DNA of 64,000 bases. Source: Acidobacteriota bacterium (GTDB lineage: Bacteria; Acidobacteriota; Terriglobia; Bryobacterales; Bryobacteraceae). Where the stretch lies: positions 1-64,000 of the forward strand of contig VFZY01000003.1 in NCBI GenBank assembly GCA_016870915.1, read 5' to 3'. The notes under the pieces are model-generated. The model did not search any database. It saw only the letters and a list, made by a program, of their open reading frames with translations, and was not told where the DNA came from. Below are positions 8,168 through 17,079 of the stretch, piece after piece. Numbering within the stretch: the stretch's first letter is position 1; every line of letters begins with the position of its first letter. A program made the position numbers and the translations under genes.

Positions 8168-9832
8168 ATGACTTGCCTGCGGCTTATGCTGGTTCTCTGC
8201 GTCCTGAATGGCGCCTGCTGGGCGCAGGAGCGCAGCCAGGCCCGCGCGATGGTGATCAGCCGGCAGGGCATCGTCGCCACCAGCCAGACCCTGGCCTCGG
8301 TGGCCGGCGTCCGGATGCTCGACCGTGGCGGATCGGCAGTCGATGCGGCCATCGCGGCAAATCTGGTCCTGGGCGTCGTGGAGCCGATGATGTGCGGCCT
8401 GGGCGGCGACCTCTTCACGCTCTACTGGGAGGCGGCGTCGAAGAAGCTCCACGGCTTGAATGCCAGCGGCTGGTCGCCCAAGGCACTGACACTGGACGGC
8501 CTGCGCAAGGCGGGCAAATACGGCGTCAACGGCATCGATACCGTCACCGTCCCCGGCGCGGTGGACGGCTTTGCGCGTATCCACAAGCGTTTCGGCAAAC
8601 TGCCGTGGAAGGATCTATTCGCGCCCGCCATCCACTACGCCCGCCACGGCTTTCCCGTCACCGAAATCATCCAGTGGGATTGGGACCACACCGCCAGCAA
8701 GCTGATGGCGGACGCCAACGCCCGGCGCATCTTCCTTCCCGATGGGCGCGCGCCCGAGGTGGGCGGGCTGTTCCGCAACCCGGAACTCGCCGGGGCCCTT
8801 GAAGCTATCGCCAACGGCGGCCCCGATGCGTTCTACAAGGGTCCTGTCGGCCGTGCCATCCTGGCCACATCCCAGCGGCTTGGCGGATCGCTCTCCGCGG
8901 CCGACTTCGCCGAGTTCGCCTCGGAGTGGGTTGAGCCCATCCGCACGAACTATCGCGGCTGGGAGGTCCATGAGATCCCGCCCAGCACGCAAGGCATTGG
9001 CGTGCTTCAGATGCTGAACGTGATGGAGCGCTTCCCGCTGGGCGAGCATGCCGCGCTCAGCACGCAGGCCTACCACCTGAAGATCGAGGCGCAGAAGCTG
9101 GCCTATTCCGACATGACCCGCTACGTCGCGGACCCGAAAGCGGCCAGCGTTCCCGTAGCCGGACTTCTCTCCAAGACCTATGCCGCCGAACGCGCCAAAC
9201 TGGTCAATCCGGAAAAGGCCAACTGCGGCGTCGAAGCTGGTGTGCCGCCCGGCGCCAGCGGCAACACCATCTACCTCTCCGTGGTTGATAAAGAGGGCAA
9301 CATGGTCTCCTGGATCCAGAGCATCTCCGATCTCTGGGGCTCGGGCATCGTGGTGGATGGCATGGGCTTCCACCTGCACGACCGCGGCCACGGCTTTGAG
9401 ACCGACAGCCGGCATCCCAACGCGCTTGCGCCCCGGAAGCGTCCTTTCCACACCATCATCCCCGGGTTCATGCGCAAGGGCGCCTTGCAGACCGCCTTCG
9501 GCATCATGCGCGGCATGAATCAGGCGCAGGCCCATGCGCAGTTCGTATCAAACGTTGTGGATCACGGCATGAACATTCAGGCGGCGCTCGAAGCCCCGCG
9601 CTTTACACGCCGCGGGGGCAGCGGGTGCGACGTGCTGATCGAATCCCGCGTGCCCGGAGCCGTGCGCGATGCCTTGACGGAGATGGGCCACTGGCTGGAT
9701 GTGCGCGGTGAGTACTCCGGGCTCATGGGTGGCGGCCAGGCTGTAAGCCGGGACCTGGCGGCGGGCGTCAACTATGGGGCTTCGTCACCGCGGAAAGATG
9801 GCGCCGCGGTCCCGCAAGCCGACCCCTATTGA
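8168..9832 (+). CDS. ggt: gamma-glutamyltransferase (secreted)
   Basis: A 554-residue gamma-glutamyltransferase precursor. A leader (MTCLRLMLVLCVLNGACWAQ) is followed by the large-subunit signature GGSAVDAAIAANLVLGVVEPMMCGLGGDLF. The autocatalytic cleavage site is at SGNTIYLSVVDKEGNMVS; the Thr after SGN would become the N-terminal nucleophile of the small subunit. Canonical enzymes read TTH at this place, here TIY, which is common in bacterial GGT-like proteins and may mean a different acyl donor. The glycine-rich oxyanion motif appears late as SGLMGGGQAV. It acts in the periplasm on glutathione or other gamma-glutamyl compounds. The ATG at 8168 opens the leader. The next gene overlaps its stop. 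Confidence 0.9.
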   Translation: MTCLRLMLVLCVLNGACWAQERSQARAMVISRQGIVATSQTLASVAGVRMLDRGGSAVDAAIAANLVLGVVEPMMCGLGGDLFTLYWEAASKKLHGLNASGWSPKALTLDGLRKAGKYGVNGIDTVTVPGAVDGFARIHKRFGKLPWKDLFAPAIHYARHGFPVTEIIQWDWDHTASKLMADANARRIFLPDGRAPEVGGLFRNPELAGALEAIANGGPDAFYKGPVGRAILATSQRLGGSLSAADFAEFASEWVEPIRTNYRGWEVHEIPPSTQGIGVLQMLNVMERFPLGEHAALSTQAYHLKIEAQKLAYSDMTRYVADPKAASVPVAGLLSKTYAAERAKLVNPEKANCGVEAGVPPGASGNTIYLSVVDKEGNMVSWIQSISDLWGSGIVVDGMGFHLHDRGHGFETDSRHPNALAPRKRPFHTIIPGFMRKGALQTAFGIMRGMNQAQAHAQFVSNVVDHGMNIQAALEAPRFTRRGGSGCDVLIESRVPGAVRDALTEMGHWLDVRGEYSGLMGGGQAVSRDLAAGVNYGASSPRKDGAAVPQADPY

Positions 9833-10740
9833 TTGGGAACACGGCCCGCCCGTGTTCCGTCTTTCCCTGCATGGGAGCAACCTGTATCGCCGGAATCCTC
9901 GGCACCCTCGCGCTGGTTGAGGACGGTGCTGAGATCATGGCGCGCATGGCGCGGACCATGGAAGGCGCGGTGGAGGAGCGTCGCCGTTGGATCTACCAGC
10001 AGAAGGTCACCGCCCGCCTGGTGCGCACCGATGGCCAGTGGGCCCGCCACGAAAAGCGTGTCTACACCGTGACTCCCGGCCGGGAACGCACGGAGAAGAC
10101 CCTGGTTTCGCTGGAAGGCGAGCACCGGAAGAACCGGAGCGAAACCCATCGCTACGCCGAAGCGGGATACCGCTCGGGCGGCGTGGACATCGACGGCGAG
10201 CTGATCGAGGATCTGATCAAGGATCTCACCGTCAACCAGAAGTCGCGCGACGGCATTCCGCATTCCCTCTTCCCCTTCGCCACGCGGGATCTGCCTCGGT
10301 ACAAGTTCACATGGCTGGACACCAGGGAGATTGACGGCCGGCAGGCGCACCGCATCGCGTTTCAACCGGCATCCAAGAGCAACTGCATCTCGATCGGCGG
10401 GGAGGAGGAAGAAGAAGACCGGCGCTGCCGCGCGGTCTGGAAGGGCGAGGCGCTGGTGGATGCCGGCGAGTATCACCCGGTGCGGATCTACACCGATCTG
10501 GCCGTGAAGGTGCCCTGGGGCGTGCGCGCCTTCCTGGGCACCAACGTCCGCCAGGCGGGTTTCTCGGTGAACTACAAGCGGGTAGCGCCGGGCGTCTGGT
10601 TCCCGGCCAGTTACGGCACCGAGTTCCGCATCGACGTCCTGTTCGGGTACAAGCGGGTGATCACGCTGGCGCTTGATTCCTCCGAGTTCCGGCGCGCCGC
10701 GGCCGAATCCGACATCCGGTTCACTGAGCCGCTGCCTTGA
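9829..10740 (+). CDS. secreted protein of unknown function
   Basis: About 300 residues. After a hydrophobic N-terminal segment the protein is rich in charged residues and beta-strand-like stretches (RRRWIYQQKVTARLVRTDGQW, YKFTWLDTREIDGRQAHRIAFQP, YHPVRIYTDLAVKVP), ending with a strand that reaches FTEPLP. The layout recalls LolA/outer-membrane-lipoprotein-sorting-like folds with a W-x-D-x-x-x-I-D-G-R signature, but I cannot assign a family. An acidic run (GGEEEEEDRRC) sits mid-protein. The start is uncertain: a TTG at 9829 overlaps the ggt stop (TTGA) and suggests coupling, while the first ATG is at 9871. Its 3' end overlaps the converging TPR gene by 20 nt. Confidence 0.75.
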   Translation: MIGNTARPCSVFPCMGATCIAGILGTLALVEDGAEIMARMARTMEGAVEERRRWIYQQKVTARLVRTDGQWARHEKRVYTVTPGRERTEKTLVSLEGEHRKNRSETHRYAEAGYRSGGVDIDGELIEDLIKDLTVNQKSRDGIPHSLFPFATRDLPRYKFTWLDTREIDGRQAHRIAFQPASKSNCISIGGEEEEEDRRCRAVWKGEALVDAGEYHPVRIYTDLAVKVPWGVRAFLGTNVRQAGFSVNYKRVAPGVWFPASYGTEFRIDVLFGYKRVITLALDSSEFRRAAAESDIRFTEPLP

Positions 10741-11491
10741 AACGCTCCAGGGCTCGCGCGGCGTCCTCGGGGCGGTTGAGCCTGCGGTACTCGGCGGCCA
10801 GCAGATACCAGGCGTCCCGGTAGGAGGCATCCAGCTTCACCGCCTGCTCCAGCCAGCGCAGGCTTTCGGACCGGCCTAGCTTGGCCAGCGCCTTGCCTGC
10901 GAGGAAGGCATTGCGGGCCGAGGCCGGATTCCGCTTGGCCGCTTCGGCGGCCAGTTGAAACGCCTTCCCGTACTGCTCGCGCCTGACAAAGAAGTCCGCG
11001 AGATTGGCGTGCGCCCAGTCGTAGTCCGGGTGCGACTTCATCACCAGGTCGAGTGATTTGAAGAACGCCTTGAGGGCATCGGAATCGCGCTTGAGTGCGT
11101 CGTAGACCAGGCCCAGGTTGTCCCAGGCGCGGTGGTGGGCGGGGTCCAGTTCCACCGCCCTCTTCAGCGCCGTCTCGGCTTGCGCGTAGCTGTGCTGCTC
11201 ATACCGGATGCGGCCCAGATGATAGTGGGACGCCACGTGACGGGGGTTCACCGCCACGGACTCCTCAAGGGCGTGGATGGCTGTTGTGGCATCGCCCAAC
11301 AGGAACCGGGCCTGGGCCAGCGAGACCAGCACGTCGTTGTTGGGCACGCAGACCAGCCGGGCGTCTTCCAGCACCGTGGCTGCCTGCGCCCAGCGCCGGG
11401 CCTGGAAGTGGGTCCGGGCGCGCTGGGTGAGTTCCGGGCAGTTGGCCGCAAGAAGCGAAGCGGACAGGGCCGCCGCCAGAACGGTTGCCAT
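10721..11491 (-). CDS. TPR-repeat secreted protein
   Basis: A 256-residue protein with a short leader (MATVLAAALSASLLAANC) and about six tetratricopeptide repeats, for example HYHLGRIRYEQHSYAQAETALKRAVELDP and AWDNLGLVYDALKRDSDALKAFFKSLDL. TPR arrays are protein-interaction scaffolds, and no catalytic residue is visible. It would lie in the periplasm or be outer-membrane associated. Its tail overlaps the tail of the convergent gene by 20 nt, and it begins 30 nt after the upstream TonB receptor gene ends on the same strand, so co-transcription with that receptor is plausible. Confidence 0.88.
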   Translation of the reverse strand: MATVLAAALSASLLAANCPELTQRARTHFQARRWAQAATVLEDARLVCVPNNDVLVSLAQARFLLGDATTAIHALEESVAVNPRHVASHYHLGRIRYEQHSYAQAETALKRAVELDPAHHRAWDNLGLVYDALKRDSDALKAFFKSLDLVMKSHPDYDWAHANLADFFVRREQYGKAFQLAAEAAKRNPASARNAFLAGKALAKLGRSESLRWLEQAVKLDASYRDAWYLLAAEYRRLNRPEDAARALERFKAAAQ

Positions 11492-11521
11492 GTCCGCTTC
11501 TCCGCTTCCGTTACCGCCAGG

Positions 11522-14500
11522 CTAGAAGATGAACCGGGCGGCGAGCTCGATGTTCCGCGGGCCGGACTGCGGGCCGGTGAACTGGCCGAAGAACGGATTG
11601 GTGATGTTGGTCACCAGGCCGCCCTTGCCCACGCGGTTGAACGGGTTGAGGAACGTGCCGTGGAGTTCCACGGACCGGCTCTCATCGAACTTGAACTGCT
11701 TGTAGAGGCTCAAGTTCTCGCCGATGAAGTGGCGGTCGCGAATGTTCGGCAGCAGTGGACCGACGGTCCCGATGCGCTGGCCGACGTTCTGGCCGCCGGC
11801 AAACACGGGCGGGTTGGTGAAGGCAGACCGGTTCAGGTACGTGGCCCCTCCAGCCGCGCCGCGGAAGTTGAGCGGGGCGTTGGAGTCAACCACAATCTTC
11901 TCGCCGGCCACCAGATCGGGCCGGATGGTGCCGACGGGGTTCGAGAAACCGCCGGTGCCGATGCCGAGCGGGTTGCCGCTGCGGAAGGTGTGGATGCCGG
12001 AGATCTGCCAGCCGCCGATGGCCTTATCCAGAATCTTGTTGAGTTTGATGGCCCGGTTGACGCCGATGGGCAGCTCATAGATCCAGGTGACCTTGGCAAA
12101 GTTCGGATAGTGGAACGAGGTGATGGCGCGCTCCAGGCGGCGGTTCGACTGGTCGGCGACACCTTCGGCGTCGATCATCGAGTCGGTGAGACCGATGGCC
12201 TTCGAGAAGGTGTAGGCGCCCAGCAGCGAGAAGCCGCGGGTGAAGTGGCGGGTGACCTGGAGCTGCATGGAGTGGTAGTTCGAGTTGCCGAAGTTGGGGT
12301 ACGGCTGGCCGATGCCGGTGAACTGCGGGAACTGCCGCAGCGCCTGCAGATTGGTGCCAACGAACGAGGGGAAGGGACGCGGAATGGGTGACGCCGTGGT
12401 CCAGGGGCGCGGCAGGAGGTCACCATACTGCTGGACAACGGAGAACGGCAGCTGGTTGATATCGTCGAAGCCCTTGGCGATGAGGCGCGTGCCCTTGTTG
12501 CCGATGTAGTTCAGCTCAAGCACGGTGGAGGCAGGCAACTGGTACTGAAAGCCCAGGTTCCAGTTCTGGACGTAGGGCAGCCGGCTCGCATCGCGATTGA
12601 TGAACGAGATTCCCTGGCCGTTGATCAGCGAGGGGTCCTTGGCGGGCAGCGTACCGGTGAAATCCGGGTAGCGGTCATGCAGGTACATCACTGGCTCCTC
12701 GTTGAACCGCACGGGGAAGTTGGCCGTGTTGCGGGCAATGGAACCGGAGTAGCCCGTGGTGCTGGGCAGGCTGAAGTTCACGATGGGCGGCGTATTGTTG
12801 ATGCCGTAGCCGCCGCGCATGACCAGCTTGTTCGAAATCTCGTAGGCGAAGCCGAACTTGGGCGCGAACTGCTTGTAGTAGGTGTCCATGAAGCCCTTGC
12901 GGCCAAGGTCTTCGACGAAGACCAGGGCGCCGGGGCGTCCGCCGGCGGCCGGGTTGGCCGTGGTGGCGCCGAAACCGGACATGCGGCCGGCCACTTCGAT
13001 GAGGCCGCCGATGATCTCCCAACGCATGCCGAGGTTCAGTGTCAGCTTGCGGGTGACCTTCCAGTCATCCTGGAAATAGAAACCGAGGTTCCTCCAGCGG
13101 TGGCCGGGGTTCAGCGGGCTGATGGCGCGGTTGGTGCTGGCGACGGCGCCCAGCAGGAAACTGGCGAAGGAGTGGCCGGTCTCATTGAGGAAGCCGGGCA
13201 GCGCGGTTGAGTTCGGCGAGAAGTTGAAGTCGCCCGAGCCCGACTTTGCGCGCGTGTTGTAGTAGTAGCGGCGGTGTTCAAAGCCGAACTTGAAGTTGTG
13301 CTTGCCCTTGATGAGGGTCATGTCGTCCTGGAAGATGGTGGAGCCATTGAAGGACCCGCCGCGGGAACCGGAACCCAGGCGGCCACCGGCGCCGATGCCG
13401 CCGCCCTGCCAGGGCTGGCCGGCGAACAGCAGAACGGGAAAGTGTGTGCCGGGAACGTTCTGAATACCGAGTTTTGAAGGCCAGTCCTGGTCCACGTACA
13501 CGCTCTGATTCAGGTTGCCGAAGCGGTTGTAGCCACCGGCGAAGTGATTGAGCAGGGTGGGCGTGATGGTCCAGTCATAGGCAATGCGGCCCATGGTGCC
13601 GGGCGTATTCTGCAACTGGTAGACGTTGGTGGGCTTGCCGGGAGGGATGCCCCAGCGGCCGCCGGGCGAATTGTTGCGCTCGCGGAAGTTGCGGTTGACC
13701 ATGGCCGTCATGCGGTGGTTGCTGGAGAAGGTGTGGTCGCCCTTGATGGTCAACATCTTCTCGTCAAAGAACGGGCAGCAGGTGCCGATGGCGGGCATGT
13801 TGAGAAGCATGGTGTCGAATGCCGGATCATCGATGCCGGTTTCGAGAATCTTGTTCGCGACAGAGCTGAACCGGCTGCGCGGGATCATGTTCCCGGTGAA
13901 GGGCGTGCGCACCCAGGCGCCGTTCACGTTGCTGGCGCTGAGCGGATCATAGATGGCGCCGAAGACCACCGGACGGCCCATGGCGTCGACACCGGCGCTG
14001 GTGCCAGAGCGGGCGTTGCCGGTGAAGCCGGCGTTGAGCAGACGGCCGAAGTTGCCTTCCTTGAAGTCCCGCGTGGGCAGTTGGGTGAAGGTGGTGGAGT
14101 TGAAATCGCGAACCTTGGTGCGTTCCCAGTTGTGATAGAAGAACGTCCGGTTCTTGCCGTTGTAAACCTTGGGGATCAGCACCGGGCCGCCCACTGAATA
14201 CCCATAGTTGTTCTGCTTGAACGGCTGCCGCCTGATGCGCGCCGCATTATTGAAAAAGCCGTTGGCGCGCAGGGCGTCGTTCTGCACGTAGTAATAGGCC
14301 GTGCCGTGCAGTTGATTGGTGCCGCTCTTGGTGGCGAAGTTGGCGACGGCGGTCTGGCCGCCGGAGTACTGCGCCGAGGTGGTGCCGGTCTGCAGCTTGA
14401 ACTCGGAGACGGTCTCGGCCGAAGGGCTGAACTCGTTGTTCGACCCGCCCTGAAGGTCCATGCGGCCGAGAGCGATGCCATCGATGAGGATCTCGTGGGA

Positions 14501-15043
14501 GTAATTCTGGCCGCCGTTGATGGAGCCCTGGAAGGTGCCTCCCACGGTGCCGGGCAGCGACGAGAAGATGAACTGCTGAATCTGCCGGCGGCCATCGCCG
14601 ACGGTGATGGGCCAGGTGTCGAACTCCTTCTTTGAAACGTAGGAGCCGATTTCGGCGGTGCCGGTCTCAAGCAGAGGCGGGTCGCTTGAGACGGTGACCG
14701 AATCGCTGACGGCGCCCACTTCGAGCTTGAAGTCGATGGTGAGGGTCTGGGCGACGGCAAGGATGACGTTGTCGCGGACAGCGCTCTTGAAGCCAGGCGC
14801 ACTGACGGTGAGCTTGTAGGTGCCGGGCGACAGATAGGGAAGCCGGAAAACGCCGGATTCGGTGGTCTGCGTGGGCACTTCGATGTTGGTGCCGGCGTTC
14901 GTGGCCTTGACGGTAGCCCCGGCGACAACGGCGCCCGAGGCATCGGTGATGGTGCCATTGAGGGTTCCGCGCTCGCCCTGAGCGTGGAGCCAACCAATGG
15001 AAAGAATGCTAAGCGAGAGCATCCTGACGATGTTGCGTGTCAT
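11522..15043 (-). CDS. Oar-type TonB-dependent receptor with carboxypeptidase-regulatory domain
   Basis: A 1173-residue outer-membrane protein. The order is signal peptide (MTRNIVRMLSLSILSIGWLHAQG), a carboxypeptidase-regulatory-like beta-sandwich (GTLNGTITDASGAVVAGATVKAT, about 25-105), a plug-like region (VSKKEFDTWPI, NGGQNYSHEILIDGIALGRMD) and a large beta-barrel ending in Phe (ELAARFIF), as outer-membrane barrels do. In acidobacteria such proteins occur in dozens of copies and are thought to import large substrates or mediate export. The ATG at 15043 has GGAGG 7 nt before it. Upstream frame extension to 15463 belongs to shadow sequence. The next genes upstream are sugar-enzyme genes, so a carbohydrate ligand is a reasonable guess. 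Confidence 0.92.
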   Translation of the reverse strand: MTRNIVRMLSLSILSIGWLHAQGERGTLNGTITDASGAVVAGATVKATNAGTNIEVPTQTTESGVFRLPYLSPGTYKLTVSAPGFKSAVRDNVILAVAQTLTIDFKLEVGAVSDSVTVSSDPPLLETGTAEIGSYVSKKEFDTWPITVGDGRRQIQQFIFSSLPGTVGGTFQGSINGGQNYSHEILIDGIALGRMDLQGGSNNEFSPSAETVSEFKLQTGTTSAQYSGGQTAVANFATKSGTNQLHGTAYYYVQNDALRANGFFNNAARIRRQPFKQNNYGYSVGGPVLIPKVYNGKNRTFFYHNWERTKVRDFNSTTFTQLPTRDFKEGNFGRLLNAGFTGNARSGTSAGVDAMGRPVVFGAIYDPLSASNVNGAWVRTPFTGNMIPRSRFSSVANKILETGIDDPAFDTMLLNMPAIGTCCPFFDEKMLTIKGDHTFSSNHRMTAMVNRNFRERNNSPGGRWGIPPGKPTNVYQLQNTPGTMGRIAYDWTITPTLLNHFAGGYNRFGNLNQSVYVDQDWPSKLGIQNVPGTHFPVLLFAGQPWQGGGIGAGGRLGSGSRGGSFNGSTIFQDDMTLIKGKHNFKFGFEHRRYYYNTRAKSGSGDFNFSPNSTALPGFLNETGHSFASFLLGAVASTNRAISPLNPGHRWRNLGFYFQDDWKVTRKLTLNLGMRWEIIGGLIEVAGRMSGFGATTANPAAGGRPGALVFVEDLGRKGFMDTYYKQFAPKFGFAYEISNKLVMRGGYGINNTPPIVNFSLPSTTGYSGSIARNTANFPVRFNEEPVMYLHDRYPDFTGTLPAKDPSLINGQGISFINRDASRLPYVQNWNLGFQYQLPASTVLELNYIGNKGTRLIAKGFDDINQLPFSVVQQYGDLLPRPWTTASPIPRPFPSFVGTNLQALRQFPQFTGIGQPYPNFGNSNYHSMQLQVTRHFTRGFSLLGAYTFSKAIGLTDSMIDAEGVADQSNRRLERAITSFHYPNFAKVTWIYELPIGVNRAIKLNKILDKAIGGWQISGIHTFRSGNPLGIGTGGFSNPVGTIRPDLVAGEKIVVDSNAPLNFRGAAGGATYLNRSAFTNPPVFAGGQNVGQRIGTVGPLLPNIRDRHFIGENLSLYKQFKFDESRSVELHGTFLNPFNRVGKGGLVTNITNPFFGQFTGPQSGPRNIELAARFIF

Positions 15044-15123
15044 GTGCTGACCTCCTGTCAAACTTGCGCCCGAAACGGGCACTCCCTTGCTGTCCTTGAC
15101 TCTACCAACTCGCCGCGACCGGG

Positions 15124-16089
15124 TCAACGGCGGCTGTCCTGTTCGCGCTTGCGCTGCGGCAAGCCCAGGAACCGGCCGGTCTTCCGCAGCGACAGCCCCA
15201 CGGCACGCGCCGTGCGGGCGGTGCTCTCTTCCAGAGCGCCGGATGTCTTGCGGCCCGCGGTGGCGAGCGCGTTCCCTGTACTTGACCGGGCGATGCCCAG
15301 CGCGTCGGCCGTGGTGTCCCCCGCCAGAAGCAGGGACTGAGCCGGCCTGAGCGACATGGTCAGGGACTGCACTCCCGCGGCGCGGGCAAGTTGCTCGCGG
15401 CGAGCGTCCGGAAAATCCGAACCCATCTTGGCCAGCAGCGGCCAACGCGGCGAGCGGACCCACTGCATACCTTCGGCGATCGCATCAGGCTCGCCGAGGT
15501 TGATCACACGGCCGGCGCGCCAGGCGATGCCTTCCTGGCAGACGTCGCCGCCACAGCCCCAGGGACAGGCGCCCCGATCGAGGAAGGAGGCGTGCTTGCC
15601 TCGCGACACCCAGACGCGGGCGCCTCTGGTTTCCGCCGCGAGCGCCCGGGCGGGTGCACCGCTGCTGGCGTTACACGGCGTGTCTTCGTGAGCCGCCGCA
15701 TACCAGTACAACGCGCGCCAGAGGCCGCCTTCCTCCGCGATGAGAACCGAGACATGCTCGGCGTCAAGCGAATGGCCGCCGCGGCCACAGTCGCTGGCCC
15801 AGAGATGGTAGTAGTGGATCTCGACGCGGCCCTCGCCGCGCGGCGTGACCTGTCCATAGAGCGTGCCGTTGCGGGCCGCCTCTTCCGGGTGCGGCCGGTC
15901 CGGGTGGAACTGGGCGGGCATGCCGGCGCAGTCGGTGGCGCTCAGCAGCAGCACCGGAGTGAAGCGTTCGAGCAGCGTCTGCTCCAGGGCATCGTCCAGT
16001 CCGTCGCGGTCCGTGTCGGCGGCGAGCAGCGGCAGAACGGCCGCCGCGGCCAGGGCTAAGCGAGCGCGTCTTTGCAGTATTGAACGCAC
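15124..16089 (-). CDS. secreted Vps62-like protein with calcium-type DxDxDG motif
   Basis: About 321 residues from a GTG start that overlaps the 3' end of the sugar isomerase gene by 34 nt. A leader (RRARLALAAAAVLPLLAA) is followed by ADTDRDGLDD, a thrombospondin-3/EF-like calcium loop that also opens many secreted enzymes. The middle has HYYHLWASDCGRGGHSLDAEHVSVLI, RALYWYAAAHEDTPC and VWVSRGKHASFLDRGACPWGCG; the order EHVSV, then HE, then GKHASF resembles the Vps62 (DUF946) family of eukaryotes and some bacteria. Several cysteines suggest disulfides. The C-terminal 90 residues are Ala/Ser/Thr-rich amphipathic repeats (TTADALGIARSSTGNALATAG). Family assignment is tentative and the activity is unknown. 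Confidence 0.7.
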   Translation of the reverse strand: MRSILQRRARLALAAAAVLPLLAADTDRDGLDDALEQTLLERFTPVLLLSATDCAGMPAQFHPDRPHPEEAARNGTLYGQVTPRGEGRVEIHYYHLWASDCGRGGHSLDAEHVSVLIAEEGGLWRALYWYAAAHEDTPCNASSGAPARALAAETRGARVWVSRGKHASFLDRGACPWGCGGDVCQEGIAWRAGRVINLGEPDAIAEGMQWVRSPRWPLLAKMGSDFPDARREQLARAAGVQSLTMSLRPAQSLLLAGDTTADALGIARSSTGNALATAGRKTSGALEESTARTARAVGLSLRKTGRFLGLPQRKREQDSRR

Positions 16090-17027
16090 TTTTTCATTTC
16101 CGCAAGGACGTCGGAGCCGGCCGGCGTTTCGTACTCGTATTCGATGGACGCCGGAAACTTGTACTTGTTGCGGCGCATGGTCTGGAGGATCTCCTTGAGC
16201 GGGGTCTCGCCCTGGCCCCAGGGCATGTTGGCGCCGCCGCGGCCCGGCGGCGCGCCTTCGCTGTTGGGTCCTTTGCGGTCCTTGAGATGAAGGCTCGCGA
16301 TGCGCTGATGGTACTTCTCGATCACCGGCACGGGCGACACTCCATTGACGCCGTAGAAGTGGCCCACGTCGAGGTTCAGCGCGGTGTACGGGGAGGCGCT
16401 GAGCGCGGATTCGAAGCCCGATTCCCCGCCCTGCCCGTGGGTATGGAATGCGATGGCAAGCTTGCGCTGGGCGGCATAGGCGGCCACACGCGCGAGCAGC
16501 TTGGGGTCCGTTGGCAGCTCCATGGTGATGTGATTGGCTCCGAGCGCTTCGGCCACGTTCCAGATGTAGGCATACTCGGCGTCCGACATGTCCATGGTGG
16601 GCGGCAGCTTGAAGGCATAGATCCTGATGCCGGCCTGTTCGTACATCGTCCGGAACGCCTTGAACTTGTCCATGGAGACCGACAGGCGCCAATCGACGAC
16701 CGCGGCCTGGGACTTCTTGCGGGCTTCGATCTGTTCCGGTGGGGGGCGGGCGCCTTTCTGGCCGGGGCCACCGGGACCGAAGCCCATGCCCCGGGGCGCG
16801 GGCGAGCCGGCGAAGGATTCGGGTACGTTGCTCATCAGCTCGATGGCGCTGATGCCGCAATCGAGGCAGTACTTGAGGACCTCTTCGGCGCCGGACGGCA
16901 GAGCCCGGAAGCTATAGGTGATGGCGCCGATCTGGACGCCGCGAAAGTTGGAGTTGGGTTTGGCGAGGAGGCTTGCTGCGGGCAGGGCCGCGCCGGCGAG
17001 CCGGGTGAAGTCTCGTCTTGAAAGCAT
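16056..17027 (-). CDS. sugar phosphate isomerase/epimerase (AP-endonuclease-2 TIM barrel), Tat-exported
   Basis: A 323-residue protein with a twin-arginine leader (SRRDFTRLAGAALPAASLL) and a xylose-isomerase-like TIM barrel. Visible family marks are IGAITYSFRALP, CGISAIELMSN, ANHITMELPTDPKLL, KLAIAFHTHGQGGES, ALNLDVGHFYGVNG and IASLHLKDRKGPNS, which supply the Glu, His and Asp residues that bind the divalent metal. Such proteins interconvert or dehydrate sugars. The start ATG at 17027 has AGGAG 8 nt upstream. It lies 52 nt after a Gfo/Idh/MocA oxidoreductase gene on the same strand; these two families are paired repeatedly in sugar and inositol degradation. It has a Pro/Gly-rich insertion (GFGPGGPGQKGARPP). 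Confidence 0.9.
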   Translation of the reverse strand: MLSRRDFTRLAGAALPAASLLAKPNSNFRGVQIGAITYSFRALPSGAEEVLKYCLDCGISAIELMSNVPESFAGSPAPRGMGFGPGGPGQKGARPPPEQIEARKKSQAAVVDWRLSVSMDKFKAFRTMYEQAGIRIYAFKLPPTMDMSDAEYAYIWNVAEALGANHITMELPTDPKLLARVAAYAAQRKLAIAFHTHGQGGESGFESALSASPYTALNLDVGHFYGVNGVSPVPVIEKYHQRIASLHLKDRKGPNSEGAPPGRGGANMPWGQGETPLKEILQTMRRNKYKFPASIEYEYETPAGSDVLAEMKKCVQYCKDALA

Positions 17028-17079
17028 TGGTTGATACTCCTGAAATTCCTGGTTGAGGAGACGCTCCGGTGGTTGGCTG

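Noticed and set aside
11522-15463. Extension of the Oar receptor to 15463
   Set aside because: The extra 140 residues are antisense-like shadow of the Vps62-like gene; GGAGG and a signal peptide fix the start at 15043.
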